Below, piece after piece: positions 1 to 5,861 of a stretch of 7,289 nucleotides of DNA (the stretch's first letter is position 1; the number at the start of each line of letters is the position of its first letter). Location of the stretch: positions 1-7,289 of the forward strand of contig JAEYWT010000127.1 in the NCBI GenBank assembly GCA_023428865.1, in the 5' to 3' direction. The notes under the pieces were generated by a model. It was not told the DNA's origin, ran no database searches, and was given only the letters and a program-made list of their open reading frames with translations. The translations under genes were made by a program, and so were the position numbers. Source of the DNA: Bacteroidota bacterium (lineage in GTDB: Bacteria > Bacteroidota > Bacteroidia > Flavobacteriales_F > PHOS-HE28).

Positions 1-1406
1 TCCTGGATGAGAACATGCCGGGCCTCAGTGGTCTGGAGACCCTTTCGCGCATCAAGTTGGACCGCCCTGCAGTCCCCATCGTGATGATCACCAAGAGTGA
101 AGAAGAGAGCATCATGGAAGGTGCCATCGGTGGTAAGATCAGCGATTACCTGATCAAACCGGTGAACCCGAACCAGATCCTGCTCTCGCTGAAGAAGAAC
201 CTCGAAGGCAAACGCCTCGTGAGCGAAAAGACCACCAGCGATTACCAGCAGCAGTTCCGTCAATTGGGCATGCGCTTGGGCGATCGGCACACCACCGAAA
301 GCTGGAAGGAACTCTATGCCGAACTGGTGCGTTGGGAATTGGACCTATTACAGAGCCAGGACCAAGGCATGTCCGAGATCCTGCGTTCGCAGTGGAACGA
401 GGCCAATGAGCTCTTCAGCCGTTTTGTGGCCGATAACTATCTCGATTGGGTGAACGGAAAAGGGGGCGATGTTCCGCTGCAATCGCACCAGCTCTTCAAA
501 GCCAAGGTGGCACCGCACATCAAAACCGATGGTGGTTCGCCGCTCTTCATGGTGTTGATCGACAACCTGCGGCTGGACCAGTGGCGCGTGTTGGAACCCA
601 TCCTGAGCCAGTTCTATCGCGTGGAAGAAGAAGGGCTGTTCTACAGCATCCTCCCCACAGCCACACAGTATGCACGAAATGCGCTTTTCGCTGGCATGAT
701 GCCCAGCGAGATAGAAAAGCGATTCCCCGGTAAGTGGATCAACGAAGATGAAGAAGGTAGCAAGAACGCCCATGAGGAAGAGTTCATCGGTGGACAGCTG
801 AAGCGCCTGGGCAAGGATGTGAAGTACAGCTATCACAAGATCGTGAACCTGAACGCGGGCCGCAAACTCGCCGATAGCTTGGACAATCTCATGGGCAATC
901 CGCTCAATGTGATCGTCTACAACTTCGTGGATATGCTGAGCCATGCGCGTACCGAGATGGAGGTGATCCGCGAGCTGGCCGATGATGATGCCGCTTACCG
1001 CAGCCTTACGAAAAGTTGGTTCGAGCATAGCCCCTTGTTCGACATCCTCAAAGGCATCGCCGAGCGCGGCGGTCGCCTCGTGATCACCACCGACCACGGC
1101 ACCATCCGCGTGGGCGAACCCAGCAAGGTGGTGGGCGACCGCAACACCAACACCAACCTACGCTACAAGCACGGCCGCAACCTTACCTACGAGAACCGCG
1201 ACGTGCTGGAGATCAAGGACCCAGCCAAGGCTTTCCTGCCACGCGCCAACGTGAGCACCGTGTACATCTTCGCCAAGAGCGACCGCTTTTTCGTGTACCC
1301 CAACAACTACAACCACTTCGTTACCTACTACCGGCACACGTTCCAGCACGGAGGTATCTCATTGGAAGAAATGTTGGTGCCGTGGGCGGTGCTGAAGCCG
1401 AGGTGA
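1..1406 (+). CDS. porX: PorX, response regulator with PglZ domain (5' partial)
   Basis: The reading frame is open from the left edge (first full codon at base 3), giving 467 visible residues. Family members are about 515-520 residues, so roughly 50 N-terminal residues lie outside. The visible part begins inside the receiver domain: Leu-Asp-Glu-Asn-Met-Pro carries the likely phosphoacceptor Asp at bases 6-8, followed by MITKSEE and the conserved Lys of LIKPVNP (base 156). After a helical linker, a PglZ domain of the alkaline phosphatase superfamily fills the C-terminal two thirds. Metal-site-like motifs are LIDNLRLDQW (near base 560), LPTATQYARNA (near 655), DMLSHAR (near 932), TTDHG (near 1085) and QHGGISLEE (near 1345). 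In Porphyromonas and Flavobacterium, PorX is the cytoplasmic partner of the kinase PorY, controls T9SS genes with the sigma factor SigP, and is reported to cleave cyclic oligonucleotides. Identity is firm; activity here is inferred. Confidence 0.93.
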   Translation, partial: LDENMPGLSGLETLSRIKLDRPAVPIVMITKSEEESIMEGAIGGKISDYLIKPVNPNQILLSLKKNLEGKRLVSEKTTSDYQQQFRQLGMRLGDRHTTESWKELYAELVRWELDLLQSQDQGMSEILRSQWNEANELFSRFVADNYLDWVNGKGGDVPLQSHQLFKAKVAPHIKTDGGSPLFMVLIDNLRLDQWRVLEPILSQFYRVEEEGLFYSILPTATQYARNALFAGMMPSEIEKRFPGKWINEDEEGSKNAHEEEFIGGQLKRLGKDVKYSYHKIVNLNAGRKLADSLDNLMGNPLNVIVYNFVDMLSHARTEMEVIRELADDDAAYRSLTKSWFEHSPLFDILKGIAERGGRLVITTDHGTIRVGEPSKVVGDRNTNTNLRYKHGRNLTYENRDVLEIKDPAKAFLPRANVSTVYIFAKSDRFFVYPNNYNHFVTYYRHTFQHGGISLEEMLVPWAVLKPR

Positions 1407-1509
1407 GGACCGTCCGCAGATCACTCAGTTGAATTACTCCTTGGTGCTATGGCTCCGGTGTCATTGGTTTTATACGTTCGACCTCGGCGAGCATTTGAGC
1501 CAACTGCGA

Positions 1510-1527
1510 AATCTGCGTAATCTGCGT
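1510..1527. repeat. Tandem 9-base direct repeat upstream of tsaE
   Basis: AATCTGCGT occurs twice back to back (1510-1518 and 1519-1527), ending 14 bases before the tsaE ATG. It lies in the 135-base gap between porX and tsaE, where I see no hairpin. The best promoter-like match in the gap is TACGTTCG at 1473-1480, one mismatch from TAnnTTTG but with no good upstream element. The repeat could be part of the tsaE leader or simply chance. Confidence 0.35.
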
Positions 1528-1541
1528 TCGTATTCGCATCC

Positions 1542-1982
1542 ATGCTCGCCTCCATCACCCTCCGCAAAGCCGCCGACGCCGAAGAGGTCGCCCGTTTCAT
1601 CCTGCAAAGTCATGCGGAAGCGCGCGTCTTCGCGTTCGTAGGGGATCTGGGAGCGGGCAAGACCACCTTGATCAAGGCGCTGTGCAAGGTGCTTGGAGTA
1701 GCCGACCAGACCAGCAGCCCCAGCTTCGCCATCGTGAACGAATACCGCACCGGTACCGCTGATACCCTCTACCACTTCGACCTTTATCGATTGAAAGCCG
1801 AAGAGGAACTAGAAAGCATCGGCTTCGACGAGTACTTGGATAGCGGACACTTCTGCTTCATTGAATGGCCCGAGCTGGCGGAGGCCCATCTACCTCCGGA
1901 TACCCTGCACGTGCGCATCACTGCGGCCGCCAATGGCGTGCGCACGATCGAGCTGAGCAGGAACGTGGCTTCTAACGCATAG
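1542..1982 (+). CDS. tsaE: tRNA threonylcarbamoyladenosine biosynthesis ATPase TsaE
   Basis: This is a 146-residue cytoplasmic P-loop ATPase, full length for the TsaE/YjeE family. TsaE works with TsaB and TsaD to transfer threonylcarbamoyl to A37 of tRNAs that read ANN codons, and its ATP hydrolysis resets the complex. Motifs in order: Walker A GDLGAGKTT at residues 34-42; the family-specific TSSPSFAIVNEY at 57-68; HFDLYRL at 78-84; an acidic ELESIGFDEYL segment at 89-99; and IEWPE at 107-111. The ATG at 1542 puts the usual short N-terminal beta strand before the P-loop. It follows porX in the same direction after 135 bases and precedes the alanine dehydrogenase gene, so co-transcription is possible but not shown. 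No degeneration is visible. Confidence 0.96.
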   Translation: MLASITLRKAADAEEVARFILQSHAEARVFAFVGDLGAGKTTLIKALCKVLGVADQTSSPSFAIVNEYRTGTADTLYHFDLYRLKAEEELESIGFDEYLDSGHFCFIEWPELAEAHLPPDTLHVRITAAANGVRTIELSRNVASNA

Positions 1983-2051
1983 GTCCGCAAAGCTCGCTTT
2001 CGGCAGCCTACGACGAACTGGGCACTTTCCAGCTACTCTCCCCCCGCTTCG

Positions 2052-2059
2052 TATCTTTC
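2052..2059 (+). promoter_or_regulatory. Possible -7 element for the alanine dehydrogenase gene
   Basis: TATCTTTC matches the Bacteroidota -7 consensus TAnnTTTG except for its last base, and it ends 29 bases before the ATG at 2089. A TTTC at 2026-2029 could act as a weak -33 element with a 22-base spacer. A start of transcription near 2066 would give a leader of about 23 bases to that ATG. Nothing else in the 1983-2088 gap looks regulatory. Confidence 0.3.
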
Positions 2060-2088
2060 CGCTCCGTTGCCGTGTGCCCGGCATTCCC

Positions 2089-3309
2089 ATGAGCCCATCC
2101 AGCGAACTGCTAAGACAACTGGCCCGCGAGGTGGCCATGGCCCCCCAGGAACAGCTGATGGAGGTGGGCCGCCGCAAGAAGAGCCTCTTCATCGGTATCC
2201 CCAAAGAGATCACCTTCCAGGAACACCGTGTTCCCTTGACACCTTCGGCCGTGGCCGTGCTCGTTGGGCGTGGACACGAAGTGGTGATCGAACGCGGAGC
2301 CGGTACACCTGCCCAGTTCCAGGATAGCGACTACAGCGAGGCCGGTGCCATGGTGGTGGACAGCCCCGAGCAGGTCTTCAAGGCCGATCTGATCCTGAAG
2401 GTGGCACCGCCCACCCACGGCGAGATCGAGATGCTGCGCCACAAGCAGATCCTCGTCTCCGCCCTTCAGCTCACCGTGCAGCCGAAGGACACCCTGAAGC
2501 GCATGATGGAGAAGCGCATGACGGCCGTGGCCTGGGACTTCATCAAAGACCGCGAAGGCATTTACCCGATCATCCGCGCCATGGGCGAGATCGCCGGTAA
2601 CACCTCCATCCAGGTGGCCAGCGAATACCTCAGTGCCGACAAAGGCGGACAGGGTCTCATGCTCGGCGGCATCAGCGGGGTGGAGCCCAGCGAAGTGGTG
2701 ATCATCGGTGCGGGTACCGTGGGCGAGTTCGCCACACGCGCCGCACTGGGTCTGGGCGCCAGCGTGAAGGTCTTCGACAAGAGCATCTACCGCCTGCGCC
2801 GCTTACAGGGCGACCTCAGCCAGCGCTTATGGACCAACGTGATCCAGCCTGCGGAACTTCGCAAAGCCTTGCGCAATGCTGATGTAGCCATCGGTGCCTT
2901 GCGTCCCGAACGGGGTCGTACGCCCATGGTGGTGACCGAGGAAATGGTGCGCGAGATGAAGAACGGCAGCGTGATCGTGGATGTGAGCATTGATCGCGGA
3001 GGCTGTTTCGAGACAAGCGAAGTGACCACGCACACAGACCCCGTGTACAAGCGCTATGGCGTGGTACACTACTGTGTGCCCAACATCGCCAGTCGCGTGC
3101 CGCGTACGGCCAGTACCGCGCTCAGCAACATCTTCGGCCCGCTCTTCGGTAGCATGGGCGAAGTGGGCGGCTTCGAGGACCTGATCAAAACGGACCTTGG
3201 CCTGCGCCACGGTGTGTACCTCTACAATGGTTCGCTCACCAGCCCCATCCTCGGCGAAGCCTTCAAGTTGCCCTACAAGGACCTCGATATCCTTCTGGCT
3301 GCTTTCTGA
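2089..3309 (+). CDS. ald: Alanine dehydrogenase family protein
   Basis: 406 residues from the ATG at 2089; an in-frame GTG at 2074 would add five residues. The protein belongs to the alanine dehydrogenase / transhydrogenase-alpha family, which oxidises L-alanine to pyruvate and ammonia with NAD. Numbered from 2089: GIPKEITFQEHRV holds the substrate-binding Arg (R47); LILKV holds the conserved Lys (K104); GAGTVG at 207-212 is the nucleotide-binding loop; D230 ends the next strand, favouring NAD over NADP; and IDRGGCFE holds the conserved Asp (D302). HYCVPNIASRVPRTAS is a further family signature. Two departures from the Mycobacterium and Bacillus enzymes stand out: about 35 extra N-terminal residues, and Gln127 (LVSALQLT) where they have the catalytic His of LFTFLHLA. 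As I recall, flavobacterial homologues share both, so this looks like a lineage subtype rather than damage. It ends 102 bases from the convergent aroB stop. Confidence 0.88.
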   Translation: MSPSSELLRQLAREVAMAPQEQLMEVGRRKKSLFIGIPKEITFQEHRVPLTPSAVAVLVGRGHEVVIERGAGTPAQFQDSDYSEAGAMVVDSPEQVFKADLILKVAPPTHGEIEMLRHKQILVSALQLTVQPKDTLKRMMEKRMTAVAWDFIKDREGIYPIIRAMGEIAGNTSIQVASEYLSADKGGQGLMLGGISGVEPSEVVIIGAGTVGEFATRAALGLGASVKVFDKSIYRLRRLQGDLSQRLWTNVIQPAELRKALRNADVAIGALRPERGRTPMVVTEEMVREMKNGSVIVDVSIDRGGCFETSEVTTHTDPVYKRYGVVHYCVPNIASRVPRTASTALSNIFGPLFGSMGEVGGFEDLIKTDLGLRHGVYLYNGSLTSPILGEAFKLPYKDLDILLAAF

Positions 3310-3350
3310 TCGCAAGATCTATTTCAACGCTCTTCCATCCGCTCTCCTGT

Positions 3351-3403
3351 ATTGCTCATTGCTGATCACTGATCGGTCCAATTGGGGGTCAGCAATTAGC
3401 AAT
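3351..3403. terminator. Imperfect inverted repeat between convergent ald and aroB
   Basis: Arms 3351-3367 and 3387-3403 pair at 15 of 17 positions around a 19-base spacer. The exceptions are C3357 opposite T3397, and T3366 opposite G3388, which is a wobble in the plus-strand RNA. The spacer contains the palindrome CCAATTGG (3378-3385), and the left arm holds two near copies of a 7-mer (ATTGCTC, ATTGCTG). It lies 41 bases after the ald stop and 8 bases after the aroB stop, so it could end or protect transcripts from both sides. There is no T-tract on either strand, so it is not a classic intrinsic terminator. Confidence 0.55.
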
Positions 3404-3411
3404 GCGCTCGA

Positions 3412-4506
3412 TCACCGTACCAACAGGCGGTAGTGTTCCAGCGCCTCCTGCACTTGCGCGGCGGTCACATGCACATCAACCTTGGCCTTGCCAATGGCCG
3501 TGAGCAGGGTAAAACGGAACTGCCCGCTCGAGTTCTTCTTGTCGTTGCGCATCAGCTCGATCAAGCGGTGGTTGTCGGCACTGTCGAATTGATAAGGCTT
3601 GTAGAGGGCCAATAGGCGCGTGGCGATGGCATCGTAATCCTCCCGGGAAAGCAGGTCCATGCGCCAGCTGAGCCACGCTTCGCAGACCATGCCGATGGCC
3701 ACCGCTTCACCGTGCAGGAGCATTCGCTGCGGGCTTTCCCACGAATGCGCTTCGATGCCATGGCCGATGGTATGGCCGAAGTTGAGCACCTTACGCAAGC
3801 TGCTCTCGCGAGGATCGGCCTTCACCACTTCGGCTTTGATGGCCGCCGAACGCTCCACCAAGGGCTTCAGCGCGTCGATATCGTGCAAGGGTGCTTCGCC
3901 AATGGCGTTCCAAGCGGCGGCATCCCAGACCAGACCGTGCTTCAGCATTTCGGCCAGGCCGTTCAGCAGTTCGCGCTTTCCCAGACTTTTCAAGAAGGGG
4001 AGGTGAACGTACACCCCGAGCGGGTCGTGGAAGACGCCCACCATGTTCTTCAGCCCCGCTAGATCAACGCCGGTCTTACCACCGATGGCCGCATCCACCA
4101 TGCCCATGAGCGAGGTGGGTACGTGTACGCAACGGATGCCACGCTTGTAAGTGCCCGCCACGAAGCCACCCAGATCGGTGACCACGCCACCACCCAAACA
4201 GATCAACAAGGTCTGCCGGTCCGCAGCCTCTTCGGCCAGGTGGCGCCAGATATCCGTGCATACCGCAATGTCCTTGGAACGCTCGCCGGGGGGCACCACC
4301 AAGGTGCGCGCATGACGCAGGCGTGGCACCTGTGCAAGCAGTTCGGGTAGGCAGTGGCGCAGGGTGTTCTCGTCGCCTAGGATGAAGAGCGCGCTGGCCT
4401 CTTCGGAACCGAGGGTACGGTCCAGCGCTCGCAGGGCATCGCGGCCCAGCACCACCGGGTGCCGCCCTGCACTGATCTCTGTCACCTCCTGCGGCGATGC
4501 GGCCAT
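3412..4506 (-). CDS. aroB: 3-dehydroquinate synthase AroB
   Basis: 364 residues from the ATG at 4506, normal for AroB. The enzyme converts DAHP to 3-dehydroquinate, the second step of the shikimate pathway, using NAD and a divalent metal in the cytoplasm. Visible motifs: GDENT near residue 44 and PPGERSKD near 72; the NAD loop GGGVVTDLGGFVAGTYKRG at 105-123; the PTSLMGMVDAAIGGKTGVD block at 130-148 with the conserved Lys144; AEMLKHG with the metal-ligand Glu186; NFGHTIGHGIE at 242-252 with metal and active-site His; and LLHGEAVAIGM with His265. The frame stays open upstream to about 5226, but that stretch is antisense to proline dehydrogenase and has no AroB-like sequence. An ATG at 4533 would add nine residues; 4506 is preferred because a promoter-like box sits just upstream of it. 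Confidence 0.96.
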   Translation of the reverse strand: MAASPQEVTEISAGRHPVVLGRDALRALDRTLGSEEASALFILGDENTLRHCLPELLAQVPRLRHARTLVVPPGERSKDIAVCTDIWRHLAEEAADRQTLLICLGGGVVTDLGGFVAGTYKRGIRCVHVPTSLMGMVDAAIGGKTGVDLAGLKNMVGVFHDPLGVYVHLPFLKSLGKRELLNGLAEMLKHGLVWDAAAWNAIGEAPLHDIDALKPLVERSAAIKAEVVKADPRESSLRKVLNFGHTIGHGIEAHSWESPQRMLLHGEAVAIGMVCEAWLSWRMDLLSREDYDAIATRLLALYKPYQFDSADNHRLIELMRNDKKNSSGQFRFTLLTAIGKAKVDVHVTAAQVQEALEHYRLLVR

Positions 4507-4509
4507 TGC

Positions 4510-4517
4510 TACTTTTG
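4510..4517 (+). promoter_or_regulatory. Bacteroidota -7 promoter element for proline dehydrogenase
   Basis: TACTTTTG is an exact match to TAnnTTTG and ends 44 bases before the GTG at 4562, a usual leader length. No clear TTG occurs about 19-22 bases upstream, where the sequence is already aroB coding. The box begins four bases outside the aroB start codon, so binding here could interfere with aroB transcription. Confidence 0.5.
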
Positions 4518-4535
4518 GCGGCCTTCGCCGCATAC

Positions 4536-4543
4536 CAAAGGAA
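4536..4543 (-). promoter_or_regulatory. Possible -7 element for aroB
   Basis: On the minus strand this reads TTCCTTTG, one mismatch from TAnnTTTG. A minus-strand TTG (plus 4565-4567) lies 21 bases upstream as a possible -33 element. The box ends 29 bases before the aroB ATG at 4506, which supports that start over the ATG at 4533. It is a weak match. Confidence 0.3.
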
Positions 4544-4561
4544 CGAAGGAACTCCCTTCCC

Positions 4562-5758
4562 GTGCAAGCCAGCCCCGCTCCGCCGCGCATTTCCCTGCCC
4601 GACCTGGGCGACACCCGCACCGCCTTCGCGCCCATGAGCGACCGCGACCTCTGGCAGGCGCAGTGGCTCTTCCGCATCATCGGCAACCCCACGCTCACCA
4701 AGGTGGGCAGCAGCCTCAGCCGTTTTGCGCTGGCGGCGCACCTACCGGTGAAAGGCCTTATCAAGGCCACTATCTTCAAGCAGTTCTGTGGCGGCGAAAC
4801 CATCGAAGAAAGCCTGAAGACCGCCGAACGACTGGCCAAAAGCAACGTGGGCACCATTTTGGACCATAGCGTGGAAGGGCAGGAGGACGATGAAGCGCTG
4901 GACCATACCACGGCCGAGATCCTACGCACCATCGCTGCTGCCAAACAGCGTACGGACATCCCCTTCTGCGTGTTCAAACCCAGCGGGATCTCTCCAGTGC
5001 AGCTACTTACCGACGTGAGCGATGGTAAGACACTGAACGAGGAGGACCTCCGCGAATGGACCTTGGTGCTCGGTCGTATGGAGAAGATCTGCGCTGCCGC
5101 CGCAACGGCTGGCATTCCCGTACTGATCGATGCCGAAGAAAGTTGGATGCAGCCAGCCATCGACGACATGGCCGATACCATGATGGCGCGCTTCAACCGC
5201 GAAAAGGCCATCGTGTTCAACACCATACAACTCTACCGTCATGATCGCCTCGCTTTCCTGAAGGCTAGCCATGCCAAGGCCGTGGCAGGCAACTACCATA
5301 TCGGTGTGAAGCTGGTGCGTGGAGCCTACATGGAAAAGGAGCGCGCACGGGCCGAGGAGAAGGGCTACCGCGATCCCATCCACGCGAACAAAGCCGCCGT
5401 GGACCGCGACTACGACGATGCCCTGCGCTATTGTGCGGAACACCTGGATCGTTTCGCCGTGTGCGTCGGCACCCACAACGAGCAAAGCACCCTGCTCATG
5501 GCAAGCCTCATGAACGAGCGCAACCTACCGCACAACGATGCGCGTGTCTGGTTCGCGCAATTGCTCGGCATGAGCGACAACATCAGCTTCAACATGGCCG
5601 CCGGGGGTTACAATGTGGCCAAGTATGTACCCTACGGACCCGTGCGCGAAGTGCTGCCCTACCTCATTCGCCGTGCCAACGAGAACACCAGCGCCCGCGG
5701 ACAGACAGGCCGGGAGCTTGGGTTGATCCAAGCGGAGCAGAAGAGACGGAGGGGATGA
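4562..5758 (+). CDS. Proline dehydrogenase (monofunctional, FAD-dependent)
   Basis: 398 residues from the GTG at 4562. It oxidises L-proline to delta-1-pyrroline-5-carboxylate with FAD; electrons normally go to the membrane quinone pool. Motifs: FAL-AHLPVKGLIKATIF near residues 55-73 and CGGET at 76-80, as in flavobacterial enzymes; FKPSG; LIDAEESW at 188-195; FNTIQLYR; KLVRGAYMEKE at 250-260, the signature flavin/substrate segment; GTHNEQS; GMSDNISFN; and RRANENTS at 370-377 with the substrate carboxylate-binding arginines. Start choice: the frame is open from 4364, but residues before 4562 are antisense to aroB. The next ATG (4634) would remove the LPDLGDTRTAFAP segment, which aligns with the N-terminus of relatives as I recall them. 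No P5C dehydrogenase domain is fused, so that step must be encoded elsewhere. It diverges from aroB with 55 bases between starts. Confidence 0.93.
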   Translation: MQASPAPPRISLPDLGDTRTAFAPMSDRDLWQAQWLFRIIGNPTLTKVGSSLSRFALAAHLPVKGLIKATIFKQFCGGETIEESLKTAERLAKSNVGTILDHSVEGQEDDEALDHTTAEILRTIAAAKQRTDIPFCVFKPSGISPVQLLTDVSDGKTLNEEDLREWTLVLGRMEKICAAAATAGIPVLIDAEESWMQPAIDDMADTMMARFNREKAIVFNTIQLYRHDRLAFLKASHAKAVAGNYHIGVKLVRGAYMEKERARAEEKGYRDPIHANKAAVDRDYDDALRYCAEHLDRFAVCVGTHNEQSTLLMASLMNERNLPHNDARVWFAQLLGMSDNISFNMAAGGYNVAKYVPYGPVREVLPYLIRRANENTSARGQTGRELGLIQAEQKRRRG

Positions 5759-5801
5759 CCTGAATGCACAGCACGCCGAGTGTTCTGTTTTGAAAAGGGA
5801 A

Positions 5802-5846
5802 AGAGTGCGAGGGTGCGAGCGTAATACCCTCGCACGCTCGCACTCT
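5802..5846. terminator. GC-rich hairpin between convergent proline dehydrogenase and fibre gene
   Basis: Arms 5802-5819 and 5829-5846 pair at 17 of 18 positions (G5812 opposite G5836 is the only mismatch) around a 9-base loop. Because the arms are built from repeated GTGCGAG units, another register also folds: 5805-5814 with 5826-5835, a perfect 10-base stem. It begins 43 bases after the proline dehydrogenase stop and 15 bases after the minus-strand stop, so it probably acts on both transcripts. There is no T-run after the stem; on the minus strand it is followed by TTTCCCTTTTC. Confidence 0.65.
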
Positions 5847-5861
5847 CACACTCTCTGTAGG

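Noticed and set aside
348..1097. 249-codon open frame on the minus strand under porX
   Set aside because: His/Ala/Val-rich translation with no family motif, lying opposite the strongly conserved PglZ domain. It is a GC-driven shadow frame.
1473..1480. TACGTTCG as a tsaE promoter box
   Set aside because: It has one mismatch to TAnnTTTG, no suitable TTG about 20 bases upstream, and lies 61 bases from the ATG, so it is too weak to list.
1987..2001. Short inverted repeat AAAGC-TC-GCTTT after tsaE
   Set aside because: A 5-base stem with a 2-base loop is too small to be stable and has no T-tract, so I do not call it a terminator.
2827..3315. 162-codon minus-strand open frame under the alanine dehydrogenase gene
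   Set aside because: It is antisense to conserved coding sequence, has no motif, and its His/Ala-rich composition is typical of shadow frames.
4076..4741. 221-codon minus-strand open frame overlapping aroB and the divergent region
   Set aside because: It overlaps real aroB codons in another frame, and its Gly/Arg/Ala-rich translation has no recognisable domain.
4507..5226. N-terminal extension of aroB to a 604-residue protein on the minus strand
   Set aside because: The extra 240 codons are fully antisense to proline dehydrogenase, show no AroB-family sequence and are Ser/Arg-rich as expected of a shadow frame. AroB is complete from 4506.
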